Shown one piece after another: positions 53,874 through 63,110 of a stretch of DNA of 64,000 bases (position 1 is the stretch's first letter; each line of letters opens with the position of its first letter). The translations under genes were made by a program, and so were the position numbers. Under the pieces are notes generated by a model. It made no database searches and was not told the DNA's origin. It saw nothing but the letters and a program-made list of their open reading frames with translations. The stretch is from positions 128,169-192,168 of the forward strand of contig CAKQMS010000001.1 of NCBI GenBank assembly GCA_934254985.1, in the 5' to 3' direction. Source of the DNA: an uncultured Prevotella sp. (lineage in GTDB: Bacteria; Bacteroidota; Bacteroidia; Bacteroidales; Bacteroidaceae).

Positions 53874-55704
53874 ATCCTATTCTTCTTTTTTGTATTTCCT
53901 CAGCACGTCGTTGTTGTGCTTCGGTTAGTTTACCATGAATATATTGTTCTATCATGAGTCCGCCTATAGGCACTCCAAATTCAGCACCGAATCCACCATT
54001 CTCTACATATACTGCTATCGCTATCTTTGGATTGTCCATAGGAGCGAAGCCCATGAATACAGAGTGGTCTTGTCCGCGGTTCTGAGCAGTACCGGTCTTA
54101 CCGCATATTGGAATATCGCTATTTGCGAGAGCCTTACATGTACCACCCAATACGGCATTTCGCATACCCCATACTATATAGTCGTACGCCTTATGGCTGG
54201 CTTTAGTATAGTGCTTACGTGTGAAAGTGGTGTCGATAGGAGTATCTGTAATACCCTTCACCACATGTGGCACCTTGTAATATCCGCGGTTGGCAATGGT
54301 TGCACCAAGGTTTGCTATCTGCAGCGGTGTAAGGTTCACCTCACCCTGTCCGATAGAGATACTGATGATGGTAAGACCATTCCATGATCCCTTGTATGCC
54401 TTGTCATAGAATTTAGAGTTAGGTATCAGTCCTCGCTTTTCGCCCGGAAGGTCGATACCAAGCTTATATCCAAATCCCATACTCACCATATAGTCGCGCC
54501 ATGTGTCCATAGCAGTCTGCACAGTGGGATATTTCTTTCTGTTGCCCATCATATAGTAGAGTCCCCAACAGAAGAAAGCATTACATGATGTTTGCACGGC
54601 AGGCACAAGACTAAGCGGAGACGAATGGCTATGACAGCCTACATGGAGTCCACGATAAGAGAAGCCATGAGCACAAGGGAAACTTGTGGCTGGAGTTATG
54701 ATGCCTTCAGTAAGGAAAGTCAAACCTTGCGAGGTTTTGAAAGTAGAGCCTGGTGGATATTGACCCATGATGGCACGGTTGAGAAGTGGCGTCCAGTTGT
54801 CGCGCGACAGCATGCGATGTGCCTTACCTCGGTTGCGACCAACAAGCATTCGCGGGTCGTAGGTAGGAGCCGACACCATAGCAAGCACCTCGCCGGTTGA
54901 AGGCTCTATAGCAACAATAGCACCCTTCTTGCCTTCGAGCAGTCGTTCGCCAAGAGCTTGAAGATTTAAATCTATGCTTAGCGTAAGGTCTTTACCAGCT
55001 ATAGGCTTTCTGTCGAGAGCACCATTATGATACTTTCCTTGAATACGTCCACGAGCATCGCGAAGCATAATCTGCATACCCTTTTCGCCTCGCAGATAAT
55101 TCTCATACGATTTCTCTATTCCCGACTTTCCTATATAGTCGCCAGGCTGATAATAGTCGTCTTCATCAATATTTGCTTGAGATACCTCAGCTACATCTCC
55201 AAGAACATGAGCAGCATAAGGATATTCATATTGTCGGATGCTACGCTTCTGTATTGAAAATCCAGGAAAGCGGAACAACTTTTCTTGGAACACACTATAA
55301 TCACGATCAGCAAGTTGAGTCATGAAGAGCTGTGGAGTAAAACGAGAATAGCCAGGATTCTTGCTGCGATCCTTTATAGCATCCATACGCTTTATGAAAT
55401 ACTCTTTAGTAATGCCCAAAGCTTCGCAGAACTCTAAGGTGTCTATATGACCCTTAGCTTCGTTCGTCACAACCATGATATCGTATGAAGGCTGATTATA
55501 AACAAGCAACTTTCCATTGCGGTCGCGAATGACACCACGCGAAGGAAACTCCACTTTCTTTAAGAAAGCATTAGAGTCAGCATTCTTCTTGTAGTCATCA
55601 CTCAACAACTGCAATGTAAACAAGCGGATGATATAGACAACAACAATAGCTATCGCCACTCCGCTTATAACATATCTGCGCTTATCAAGGTTATAATTCT
55701 TCAA
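53857..55704 (-). CDS. mrdA: Penicillin-binding protein 2
   Basis: Class B transpeptidase of 615 residues. A single N-terminal membrane helix (about 11-32) is followed by the pedestal domain and the transpeptidase domain with active-site motifs S320-T-F-K (PPGSTFK), S373-C-N (QTSCN) and K536-T-G (CGKTGTAQN). It crosslinks peptidoglycan during elongation, in complex with RodA. Located in the operon mreB-mreC-mreD-mrdA-rodA, overlapping rodA by 17 nt. Confidence 0.96.
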   Translation of the reverse strand: MKNYNLDKRRYVISGVAIAIVVVYIIRLFTLQLLSDDYKKNADSNAFLKKVEFPSRGVIRDRNGKLLVYNQPSYDIMVVTNEAKGHIDTLEFCEALGITKEYFIKRMDAIKDRSKNPGYSRFTPQLFMTQLADRDYSVFQEKLFRFPGFSIQKRSIRQYEYPYAAHVLGDVAEVSQANIDEDDYYQPGDYIGKSGIEKSYENYLRGEKGMQIMLRDARGRIQGKYHNGALDRKPIAGKDLTLSIDLNLQALGERLLEGKKGAIVAIEPSTGEVLAMVSAPTYDPRMLVGRNRGKAHRMLSRDNWTPLLNRAIMGQYPPGSTFKTSQGLTFLTEGIITPATSFPCAHGFSYRGLHVGCHSHSSPLSLVPAVQTSCNAFFCWGLYYMMGNRKKYPTVQTAMDTWRDYMVSMGFGYKLGIDLPGEKRGLIPNSKFYDKAYKGSWNGLTIISISIGQGEVNLTPLQIANLGATIANRGYYKVPHVVKGITDTPIDTTFTRKHYTKASHKAYDYIVWGMRNAVLGGTCKALANSDIPICGKTGTAQNRGQDHSVFMGFAPMDNPKIAIAVYVENGGFGAEFGVPIGGLMIEQYIHGKLTEAQQRRAEEIQKRRIGYGPRN

Positions 55705-55754
55705 ATTGGCTGTATTGTATAAATTATATGTGTGTTTGTAGAAAAACTAATAGG

Positions 55755-56255
55755 CTATTTTCTTCTCATATTGTCAACTACGACAAGTATGAGCAGAGTT
55801 ATCAACGTGCTGCCACCTACGCATTCAAGCCACAATATCCAATTAAAGAAATTGAACATTTCGAGAGTATAGAACACTACACAATATAATAATGTAGCAA
55901 TAAAAGCATAGTTGATATATTTTGCCACACCAAGCGAATAGATGGTAGGCAAAAAGTCGTCGGCACTATCGCGAGGCAAGAACAACGAAAGCAACAATGG
56001 TTGTACAAAAGCCAGCAATGTGAGCGAACATGCAGCAACACCAGGAGTGTTGGAGAATATGTCGATGCCAAGTCCTAAAAGAAAAGAGATGACAAGCGCA
56101 GCCCATCTTGGAAAGTTGCGGCGCATACATATCACAGTATACACATACAACAGAGGGGTAGCAAAGCCAAATAGATGGATATTATTCAGTACCAATGCCT
56201 GTACTATAAGTAGAACGAGGCATAATAGTATCTGTGATACAAAATTCATATTCAT
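55755..56255 (-). CDS. mreD: Rod shape-determining protein MreD
   Basis: Small membrane protein of 166 residues with five to six hydrophobic helices and conserved positions of MreD such as LVQALVLNNIHLFG near the start and FLLGLGIDIFSNTPGVAA. It links MreC to the elongasome in the inner membrane. Gap of 17 nt to mreC, 50 nt to mrdA. Confidence 0.9.
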   Translation of the reverse strand: MNMNFVSQILLCLVLLIVQALVLNNIHLFGFATPLLYVYTVICMRRNFPRWAALVISFLLGLGIDIFSNTPGVAACSLTLLAFVQPLLLSLFLPRDSADDFLPTIYSLGVAKYINYAFIATLLYCVVFYTLEMFNFFNWILWLECVGGSTLITLLILVVVDNMRRK

Positions 56256-56272
56256 ATTCTATCCCTACTTTA

Positions 56273-57133
56273 TCATTCTTTTAACTTCATAGAATCTCTT
56301 GCAGCACGCACCACATCAAGTTGTTCTTCCAAAAGGGCATTGTCTATCACGCAAACATCGCGCAACTTAGCAAAGTCGGTTGCCAGTTCCACCTGTACGC
56401 GATAAGCCAAGCCATCGGGAGAATTGTATACATGCAACACCTTGCCGACAAGAACACCTGGAGGAAATACCGCAGAATAGCCATTAGTAACTACCTTATC
56501 ATATAGTCGGAAGGTAGCATGACGTGGCACATCATCAAGCCAAGCATAGCGAGGGCTACCACCCGTCCAATGCAGATAGCCAAAATATCCTCTACCTTGC
56601 AGCGAACAGCTGATGCTCGACTTAGAACTCAGTATTGGGATGACAACAGAATAATGATCAGACGTAAGATAAACGATACCTACAACGCCTGTTCCTGCTA
56701 CCACACCCATACCATCTTTCACACCATCCACACGTCCACGGTCGATAGTGATAAAGTTATCGCGCTTGTTTACGGTATTGCTGACAACCTTGGCAGAGAT
56801 AAGTCTATAAGCAGAAAGCTGAGCTATCTGCTTTTGCTTTGCCATGGCGCTATCAGTCTTTGTCGCCAAGAGTTTATTGCCCAAGCTCTCTACTTGTTGC
56901 TCAAGGTATATGTTACGCTTAGTAAGCTCAGTATTCAGGTCTTTCAACGAGAAATAAGCCTCCACCTCGGAGTCTATCTCGTAAGCCTTGCCTGTTACGG
57001 CATTGGCAGTAGAAAACCAGGCGCTACCCTGATAGCTATTATACTTAAAGAGTAGCACAAAGCCAACGACCTCAAGCAACAAGAAGAGGAACCAATGGTA
57101 ATTTTTTGTAATAAATGCTATAAGATTTCGCAT
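56273..57133 (-). CDS. mreC: Rod shape-determining protein MreC
   Basis: Protein of 286 residues. An N-terminal membrane helix (about 13-31) is followed by a coiled coil (about 65-95, with LNTELTKRNIYLEQQVESLG) and the two beta-barrel domains (DNFITIDRGRVDGVKDGMGVV; YDKVVTNGYSAVFPPGVLVG). It acts in the periplasm, activating PBP2-RodA. It begins one base after the mreB stop. Confidence 0.95.
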   Translation of the reverse strand: MRNLIAFITKNYHWFLFLLLEVVGFVLLFKYNSYQGSAWFSTANAVTGKAYEIDSEVEAYFSLKDLNTELTKRNIYLEQQVESLGNKLLATKTDSAMAKQKQIAQLSAYRLISAKVVSNTVNKRDNFITIDRGRVDGVKDGMGVVAGTGVVGIVYLTSDHYSVVIPILSSKSSISCSLQGRGYFGYLHWTGGSPRYAWLDDVPRHATFRLYDKVVTNGYSAVFPPGVLVGKVLHVYNSPDGLAYRVQVELATDFAKLRDVCVIDNALLEEQLDVVRAARDSMKLKE

Positions 57134-57134
57134 A

Positions 57135-58157
57135 CTAACGCATCAAGAACGAGAATCTGTCGACATTCTTGAGAGCTATACCTGCACCCTTAGCTACACT
57201 GTGCAATGGATCTTCGGCAATATGGAAAGGAATATTAATCTTATCCTGCAAACGCTTGTCGAGACCACGAAGCAAAGCACCACCACCACTAAGATAGATA
57301 CCATTCTTCACGATATCGGCATAGAGCTCAGGTGGTGTATTCTCAAGAGCTGAGAGCACAGCATTCTCAATCTTTGCAACAGTCTTATCAAGGCAATGTG
57401 CAATTTCCTGATAGCATACAGGAACCTCCATAGGAAGGGCTGTGATACGGTTAGGACCATGTACGATGTAATCCTCTGGAGCCTCATCGCCAAGATCGGT
57501 AAGTGCAGAACCTACATGAATCTTGATACGCTCTGCCATACGCTCGCTGACCTTTACATTGTGCTGACGGCTCATATATTCCTGAATATCTGCTGTGAGG
57601 TCGTCGCCTGCAACACGAATAGAGTTGTTGCTAACGATACCACCCAAAGAGATAACGGCAATCTCGGTGCTACCACCACCGATATCAACAATCATGTTGC
57701 CCTCTGGTGCTTCTACGTCGATGCCAATACCGATAGCTGCTGCCATAGGTTCGAAAATCAGATATACATCACGACCATCAGCATGCTCTGCAGAGTCGCG
57801 AACGGCACGAAGCTCAACTTCGGTAGAACCTGAAGGAACACCAATAACCATACGCAAAGATGGCGAGAACAGGCGACTACCTGTGTGAACCATCTTAATC
57901 AAGCCGCGCATCATCTGCTCGCAGGCAGTAAAGTCGGCAATAACACCATCACGCAAAGGACGAATAGTACGAATGTTGTCGTGTGTCTTCTCGTACATCA
58001 TCTTTGCCTTCTGACCAACAGCAATCATCTTGTCGGTACGACGGTCAAGTGCTACAACGGAAGGCTCGTCTACTACTATCTTATCATCGCTAATGATGAT
58101 GGTGTTAGCAGTACCAAGGTCCATTGCTATTTCTTGAATAAAAGAGAAAAATCCCAT
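57135..58157 (-). CDS. mreB: Rod shape-determining protein MreB
   Basis: Bacterial actin of 340 residues. The phosphate-1 loop MDLGTANTIIISD, the phosphate-2 motif VDIGGGSTEIAVISLGG and the adenosine site YLSGGGALLRGLD are all present. It forms membrane-bound filaments that guide the elongation machinery. Head of the rod operon, 107 nt after purH, with a perfect 12-bp hairpin in between. Confidence 0.97.
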   Translation of the reverse strand: MGFFSFIQEIAMDLGTANTIIISDDKIVVDEPSVVALDRRTDKMIAVGQKAKMMYEKTHDNIRTIRPLRDGVIADFTACEQMMRGLIKMVHTGSRLFSPSLRMVIGVPSGSTEVELRAVRDSAEHADGRDVYLIFEPMAAAIGIGIDVEAPEGNMIVDIGGGSTEIAVISLGGIVSNNSIRVAGDDLTADIQEYMSRQHNVKVSERMAERIKIHVGSALTDLGDEAPEDYIVHGPNRITALPMEVPVCYQEIAHCLDKTVAKIENAVLSALENTPPELYADIVKNGIYLSGGGALLRGLDKRLQDKINIPFHIAEDPLHSVAKGAGIALKNVDRFSFLMR

Positions 58158-58215
58158 TGAAATTGAAACTGTTTTTTATTGTTGTAATAATGAAACGAAG
58201 TATTGTCGAGAAGTC

Positions 58216-58252
58216 GAGAATCGATTATGCCACTCCGACCTAATCGATTCTC
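58216..58252 (-). promoter_or_regulatory. Hairpin between purH and mreB
   Basis: Perfect 12-bp stem GAGAATCGATTA / TAATCGATTCTC (58216-58227 and 58241-58252) with a 13-nt loop. No T-tract follows on the minus strand, so it may be a processing or attenuation site rather than a classical terminator. Confidence 0.5.
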
Positions 58253-58264
58253 AATTCTTCAATC

Positions 58265-58858
58265 TTACTTCACGAACCACTCGTGAATAGCGGTATCATA
58301 GTGACTGCTTACACCGAACGCACGAGCCGCAAACATCTTGCGGTCTTCGATATCGGTTTCTGCACCCTTCTTGTTAAGGATGTCGAGCAATACGCCATAC
58401 TCAGCCTTGCTTGGCACGATGACAACATCCTTGAAGTTCTTTGCTCCAGCACGGATGAGCGAGATACCACCGATATCAATCTTCTCGATGATGTCTGCCT
58501 CAGAAGCACCACTTGCTACTGTCTGCTCGAATGGGTAGAGGTCTACGATTACGAGGTCGATACCAGGAATCTCATACTGAGCCATCTGAGCAACATCGCC
58601 TTCATTTTCGCGACGAGCCAAGATACCTCCAAAAATCTTTGGGTGAAGAGTCTTTACGCGACCACCCAAGATTGAAGGATATGTTGTGAGGCTCTCTACT
58701 GCCTGACATTCATAGCCCAATGATTCGATAAACTTCTGTGTACCGCCTGTAGAAAGGAACTTTACGCCTTCAGCGTTCAACTTTGCAAGGAGCTCATCAA
58801 GACCATCCTTGTGGAAGACTGACACCAACGCAGTCTTAATCTTTTTTGTTTCAGCCAT
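58265..58858 (-). CDS. purH: IMP cyclohydrolase (PurH N-terminal domain only)
   Basis: Protein of 197 residues that covers the MGS-like IMP cyclohydrolase domain of PurH: ALVSVFHKDGLDELLAKL, FLSTGGTQKFIESLG, TLHPKIFGGILARR, VDLYPFEQTV and IDIGGISLIRAGAKNF. It closes FAICAR to IMP, the last purine synthesis step. The usual PurH is about 510 residues with an AICAR transformylase half; that half is absent here, and a clean stop follows HEWFVK, so this is either a single-domain enzyme with the partner encoded elsewhere, or a truncation. The gene starts behind a good -7 element and precedes mreB, as full-length purH does in Bacteroides. Confidence 0.9.
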   Translation of the reverse strand: MAETKKIKTALVSVFHKDGLDELLAKLNAEGVKFLSTGGTQKFIESLGYECQAVESLTTYPSILGGRVKTLHPKIFGGILARRENEGDVAQMAQYEIPGIDLVIVDLYPFEQTVASGASEADIIEKIDIGGISLIRAGAKNFKDVVIVPSKAEYGVLLDILNKKGAETDIEDRKMFAARAFGVSSHYDTAIHEWFVK

Positions 58859-58925
58859 AAAAAAATTGTATACAATTATTGTTTAAAATGAGGGAGCAAC
58901 TCCTCACCTATTGGTTTGCAATGTG

Positions 58926-58933
58926 CAAAGTTA
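58926..58933 (-). promoter_or_regulatory. -7 element TAACTTTG of purH
   Basis: TAnnTTTG match 67 nt before the purH start. Confidence 0.5.
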
Positions 58934-59018
58934 CACATTTTTAAGATAACAGCCCCTACTTTCAGTAGGAAACTGCTATTTTCAAGATGTTAAATTATCC
59001 CAAGTCAAGTATCGTGGC

Positions 59019-60227
59019 TTACGCCTTCAAACTGTCTTGGTACCACTCAAAGAGTTTCTTCACACCGTCTTCTATCTCAACCTTGTGTGTCCAACCCAAA
59101 GAATGAAGCTTGCTTACATCAATAAGCTTACGTGGTGTGCCGTCAGGCTTGGTAGCATCCCAAACCACTTCACCCTCGAAGCCTACAGCCTCAACAACGA
59201 GCTGTGCCAAAGCCTTGATAGTAAGTTCCTTGCCTGTACCAACATTGATATGACAGTTTCTGATTTCGCCCAACGATGGTATAGCACCGCCACGACCTTC
59301 TGAGTTGTTTCTATCTACAGCGCCATCTGTCTTTGCACCATAGAATACAGAAGAATATTTCTCAATGCCGATAACATCGCTGAAGTCTACATTCAACAAC
59401 ACATGAACGCTGGCATCAGCCATATCTTCACTCCAGAGGAATTCGCGCAATGGACTACCAGTACCCCAAAGCGTAACCTTATTATTCTCAATACCATAAT
59501 AAGCCAAAGCTTTCAATATGCGCTCCTTGTCGTTGCTGCCATCCACATTACCTTCACCGATAATAGCACGTAGCTTGTCGGTAGGGTTTATTGGGCGCTT
59601 GTCCATATCCACACGAATAGCCTGCCAATTGTCGTCATGAAGCAACTTGGCGAGATATATCTTACGCATCATGGCTGGCATCACATGCGAGTTCTCAAGA
59701 TGGAAATTGTCGTTAGGACCATACAAGTTGGTTGGCATAACGGCGATATAGTTTGTACCATACTGCAGATTGTAAGATTCACACATCTTCAATCCTGCAA
59801 TCTTGGCAATAGCATATTCCTCATTGGTATATTCGAGTTCTGAAGTAAGAAGCGCATCCTCCTTCATTGGCTGAGGAGCATTCTTAGGATATATACATGT
59901 AGAACCCAAGAAGAGCAACTTCTTAACACCATGCGAATAGGCGTTGGAAATAACATTACATTGCATCTTCATATTCTGCATCAAGAAGTCGGCACGATAT
60001 AGCGAATTAGCCATAATACCTCCAACAAATGCAGCAGCCAAAACTACGGCATCTGGTTGTTCCTTGTCGAAAAATTCTTTTACTGCTACTTCATTAGTAA
60101 GGTCTAATTCACGATGACTTCTGCCAATCAAATTGTTATACCCGCGAGCTTTAAGATTTGCCCAAATAGCAGAGCCTACCAAACCATGATGACCTGCTAC
60201 ATAAATTTTTGCATTCTTATCTAACAT
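59019..60227 (-). CDS. fcl: GDP-L-fucose synthase
   Basis: Short-chain dehydrogenase/epimerase of 402 residues. The NADP-binding loop GHHGLVG is at residues 12-18; the catalytic triad is S109 (LGSTCIYP), Y138 and K142 (EEYAIAK). Family segments NLYGPNDNFHLENSHVMPAM and LWGTGSPLREFL follow. The usual length is about 320 residues; two insertions, about 220-245 and 285-320, explain the excess. It makes GDP-L-fucose from GDP-4-keto-6-deoxymannose. The partner gmd is not adjacent. Fucose is used for capsule and glycoprotein O-glycans in Bacteroidales. Confidence 0.95.
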   Translation of the reverse strand: MLDKNAKIYVAGHHGLVGSAIWANLKARGYNNLIGRSHRELDLTNEVAVKEFFDKEQPDAVVLAAAFVGGIMANSLYRADFLMQNMKMQCNVISNAYSHGVKKLLFLGSTCIYPKNAPQPMKEDALLTSELEYTNEEYAIAKIAGLKMCESYNLQYGTNYIAVMPTNLYGPNDNFHLENSHVMPAMMRKIYLAKLLHDDNWQAIRVDMDKRPINPTDKLRAIIGEGNVDGSNDKERILKALAYYGIENNKVTLWGTGSPLREFLWSEDMADASVHVLLNVDFSDVIGIEKYSSVFYGAKTDGAVDRNNSEGRGGAIPSLGEIRNCHINVGTGKELTIKALAQLVVEAVGFEGEVVWDATKPDGTPRKLIDVSKLHSLGWTHKVEIEDGVKKLFEWYQDSLKA

Positions 60228-60251
60228 AATTGCCTATTGAATTATTGGGTG

Positions 60252-60259
60252 CAAAGTTA
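60252..60259 (-). promoter_or_regulatory. -7 element TAACTTTG of fcl
   Basis: TAnnTTTG match 24 nt before the fcl ATG. Confidence 0.55.
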
Positions 60260-60344
60260 CAACTAATAAGTCAAACAAGGTGGAATAATTAATGTTTTTT
60301 TCTTAAATCAAATTAAATATCTCTCATAGTTGAAATATAATATG

Positions 60345-60352
60345 TATATTTG
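60345..60352 (+). promoter_or_regulatory. -7 element TATATTTG of the SIMPL-umuDC group
   Basis: TAnnTTTG match 32 nt before the ATG at 60385. No LexA-like palindrome was seen around it. Confidence 0.5.
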
Positions 60353-60384
60353 CGTATTAATAAACCATATAAAGATATTGAGCT

Positions 60385-61092
60385 ATGAAAATTGATATGA
60401 AATTACTACAAGCAGCTATTTTGGCTGTGAGTATTGCTTTCTTAGGTCTCTGCATTAAGTGGGGTATCGATGATTTTGCCAATAAAGACAGAAATGTCAC
60501 AGTAAAAGGCTTGGCAGAAAAGGAGGTAGAAGCAGACAAGGTGACGTGGCCAATACCTACTAAGGAACTTGGCAACGACCTGCCAGAGCTATACCAACGC
60601 ATCAACACTACTACTGCAAAGGTCAAGGCTTTCTTGAAGCAGCATGGCATCAAGGACGACGAGATAAATGTCAACGCTCCTGTTGTCATCGACCTCAATG
60701 CCGACCAATACAGCAACAACAACCGTGGTTTCCGCTACAACATCACATCTACCATAACCGTAACCTCGCAGAACGTAAAGCTTGTGCGTAGCATCATGGC
60801 TAAGCAGGGAGAATTGCTCAAGCAGGGTGTGGCTGTGCTGGATGGAGGATACGAGAACCGTATCACCTACGAATATGTGGGCTTCAGAAAGATGAAACCA
60901 CAGATGATGCAAGAGGCGATAAAGAATGCTGAGGCTACAGCCCAGGAGTTTGCAACAAACAGCAACAGCAAGCTCAACAAAATCACAAGGGCTGACCAAG
61001 GTCAGTTCTCTATCGACGACCGTGATGCCAACACTCCTTATATTAAAAAGGTAAGAGTGGTAACAACCATCACCTACTCTCTCAAAGATTAA
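60385..61092 (+). CDS. SIMPL domain-containing protein
   Basis: Protein of 235 residues of the SIMPL (DUF541) family. An N-terminal membrane anchor or signal (LLQAAILAVSIAFLGLCI) is followed by the characteristic start of the domain (VTVKGLAEKEVEADKVTW) and the two long helices interspersed with strands (KVKAFLKQHGIKDDEINV; EAIKNAEATAQEFA). SIMPL proteins are periplasmic or membrane-bound and poorly understood; BP26 of Brucella forms channel-like assemblies. It lies 16 nt before umuD, so it is probably co-transcribed. Confidence 0.85.
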   Translation: MKIDMKLLQAAILAVSIAFLGLCIKWGIDDFANKDRNVTVKGLAEKEVEADKVTWPIPTKELGNDLPELYQRINTTTAKVKAFLKQHGIKDDEINVNAPVVIDLNADQYSNNNRGFRYNITSTITVTSQNVKLVRSIMAKQGELLKQGVAVLDGGYENRITYEYVGFRKMKPQMMQEAIKNAEATAQEFATNSNSKLNKITRADQGQFSIDDRDANTPYIKKVRVVTTITYSLKD

Positions 61093-61108
61093 AACTATTT
61101 TTGAGAAA

Positions 61109-61546
61109 ATGACAAAACTTACTCTTCTAAAGGGCGACTTCGCAAGTAAGCTCGCCCTTTCTTTAGCACCAACTATAAAGGCTGGATTTCCAAGTCCTGC
61201 CGAAGACTATCTACACGATAGTCTCGACTTCAACCACGACTTGATAAAGAATCCTGAAGCCACCTTCTATGGTCGTGTTTCTGGTGACTCTATGATTGAA
61301 GCTGGTATCTGCGATGGCGATATCGCCGTCATCGACCGCTCTCTACAGCCCATAGATGGCGATATCATCGTGGCTTATGTCAATGGCGAGTTCACCATAA
61401 AATACCTAAGCCTCAGCCATAAAGACGAAGGATATATAGAACTAAAGCCTGCCAACCCCAACTATTCACCAATAAGAATAGATGCCGACGACAACTTCCG
61501 TGTGTGGGGTGTAGTGGTATGGACAATAAAACAATGGAGACGATAA
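61109..61546 (+). CDS. umuD: UmuD-like S24 peptidase
   Basis: Protein of 145 residues of the LexA/UmuD self-cleaving family. The likely cleavage site is the A25-G26 bond (KAGFPSP). Catalytic residues are S61 (SGDSM) and K98 (FTIKYL). After damage, RecA-stimulated self-cleavage gives UmuD', which joins UmuC in the mutagenic polymerase. The stop is 4 nt before umuC. Confidence 0.93.
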   Translation: MTKLTLLKGDFASKLALSLAPTIKAGFPSPAEDYLHDSLDFNHDLIKNPEATFYGRVSGDSMIEAGICDGDIAVIDRSLQPIDGDIIVAYVNGEFTIKYLSLSHKDEGYIELKPANPNYSPIRIDADDNFRVWGVVVWTIKQWRR

Positions 61547-61550
61547 CTGC

Positions 61551-62834
61551 ATGAAATGGTATGCCATCTGCGATTGTGACAACTGCTATGTTAGTTGTGA
61601 ACGTATTTTCCGTCCTGACTTGGAGGGGAAACCTGTTGTCGTGCTCTCCAACAACGACGGTTGCGTGGTGGCTCGTAGCAAAGAGGCTAAACAATTAGGT
61701 ATTAAAGCTGGCATACCATACTATCAACTCAAGCAGCTGTTTCCAAATACCGAAATAGCTGTTTTCTCATCCAACTACGAGCTATATGGCGAAATCACAG
61801 GTCGCGTAATGTCTATCATCCGCAAAATGTCGCCACAGAGTTTCCGTTATTCCATCGACGAAGCCTTTGCCATCCTCGATGGTTTCAGTATTGACCAACT
61901 CACCTCCTGGGGCCAAGAGCTTCACGACCGTGTATTGCAGTCTGTTGGCATGCCACTAAGCATAGGCATTGCTCCAACCAAGACATTGGCTAAAATGGCA
62001 TCTCATTTCGCTAAGAAATATCCTGGTTATAATCATTGCTGCATCATAGACAACGACCAGCGACGCACAAAAGCTGAAACCCTCTACCCTATCGACGAAG
62101 TTTGGGGAATAGGCAGACGCTATGCCTCTCGCATGACTGCCATGGGAATAAAAACAGCATACGACTTTGCCAGCCACTCTGATTCATGGGTGCGCTCTAC
62201 ATTCAAGAATATCGTCATTGAGCGCACATGGCAGGAGCTCAATGGTACAGATTGCATCCCCGATGATGTTCCTACCAAGAAGCAGAGCATCTGCACCAGT
62301 CGTAGCTTCGATGGTATGATCAACGATTTCGACACCTTGCGCACTCATATTGCCAACTTTGCAGCAAGATGTGCAGAGAAGTTGCGTCGTCAGCAGTCGG
62401 TAACCCATATCGTGGGTGTATTCATCGATTCCAACCACTTCCGCCCAGAGCTGGAGCAATATTGGAATATGACAGAGGTTGCCTTCCCCACTCCGTCTTC
62501 CTCAACTATCGACATAGTGAAAGCCGCCACCGTCTGCCTTTCGCGCATCTATCGCAAGGATATTCAATACAAGCGTGCTGGAGTAATACTAATGGGTGTT
62601 ATTCCCAACTCTGCCATCCAACCCGACCTCTTCACCTTCGATGTCACTCGTCACACCCACATGCAGCAACTCGACAAAGCTGTAGATAAAATAAATAAGG
62701 TGGATGGCACCGAAACCGTCATCCTATCTTCGCAACAATATCCGCGAGGCACAAAGTTTGCCGATACCATAAAACACGACTTCAAAAGCTCATGCCCTAC
62801 AACAAGGTGGTGCGAGATAATGAAAATCAAATAA
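61551..62834 (+). CDS. umuC: DNA polymerase V catalytic subunit UmuC
   Basis: Y-family polymerase of 427 residues. The catalytic carboxylates are D8 (AICDCDNCY) and D103-E104 (YSIDEAF). Other motifs: VVVLSNNDGCVVARSKEAK, PLSIGIAPTKTLAKMAS and the DUF4113-like C-terminus (IQPDLFTF). It performs translesion synthesis. Co-encoded with umuD and, unusually, downstream of a SIMPL-domain gene. Confidence 0.95.
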   Translation: MKWYAICDCDNCYVSCERIFRPDLEGKPVVVLSNNDGCVVARSKEAKQLGIKAGIPYYQLKQLFPNTEIAVFSSNYELYGEITGRVMSIIRKMSPQSFRYSIDEAFAILDGFSIDQLTSWGQELHDRVLQSVGMPLSIGIAPTKTLAKMASHFAKKYPGYNHCCIIDNDQRRTKAETLYPIDEVWGIGRRYASRMTAMGIKTAYDFASHSDSWVRSTFKNIVIERTWQELNGTDCIPDDVPTKKQSICTSRSFDGMINDFDTLRTHIANFAARCAEKLRRQQSVTHIVGVFIDSNHFRPELEQYWNMTEVAFPTPSSSTIDIVKAATVCLSRIYRKDIQYKRAGVILMGVIPNSAIQPDLFTFDVTRHTHMQQLDKAVDKINKVDGTETVILSSQQYPRGTKFADTIKHDFKSSCPTTRWCEIMKIK

Positions 62835-62876
62835 GGGCTGTCTGATATCTGATGGTTTCATCATATAAAACGAATA

Positions 62877-63110
62877 TATTTGATAGTAAACAAACGTACA
62901 TTTGATAGAAAGCAAAAATACGTTTGCCAGTAAGCATAGATAAATTTGATAGAAAGCACAAATAGCTCGAAGCATACTTTCAGCATCAAACATAGTTAGC
63001 CAACTCATTTAAGTAAAGCACCTTACAAAATCATCACACACTGCATTACTTAGTATAACGACAATAATTAGCTTTTGAGTCAAATATTAAGAAAAAACAT
63101 AACAATTAAC
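62877..63110. repeat. Dispersed element with 22-bp tandem repeats, copy 2
   Basis: Four 22-bp units at 62877-62898, 62899-62920, 62921-62942 and 62943-62964 share the TTTGnnAGnAAnCA core. The middle units are nearly identical to those at 31599-31664, and the following 120 nt are also related. Confidence 0.75.

Noticed and set aside
60353..61108. LexA operator for umuDC
   Set aside because: No convincing palindrome was seen upstream of the SIMPL gene or between it and umuD.
62877..62964. CRISPR-like array of 22-bp units
   Set aside because: The units are directly adjacent without unique spacers, and no cas genes are present.
62790..63008. Minus-strand open frame across the repeat element
   Set aside because: Its sequence is the translated 22-bp repeat (recurring FYQIY-like segments) and runs into umuC; no gene support.
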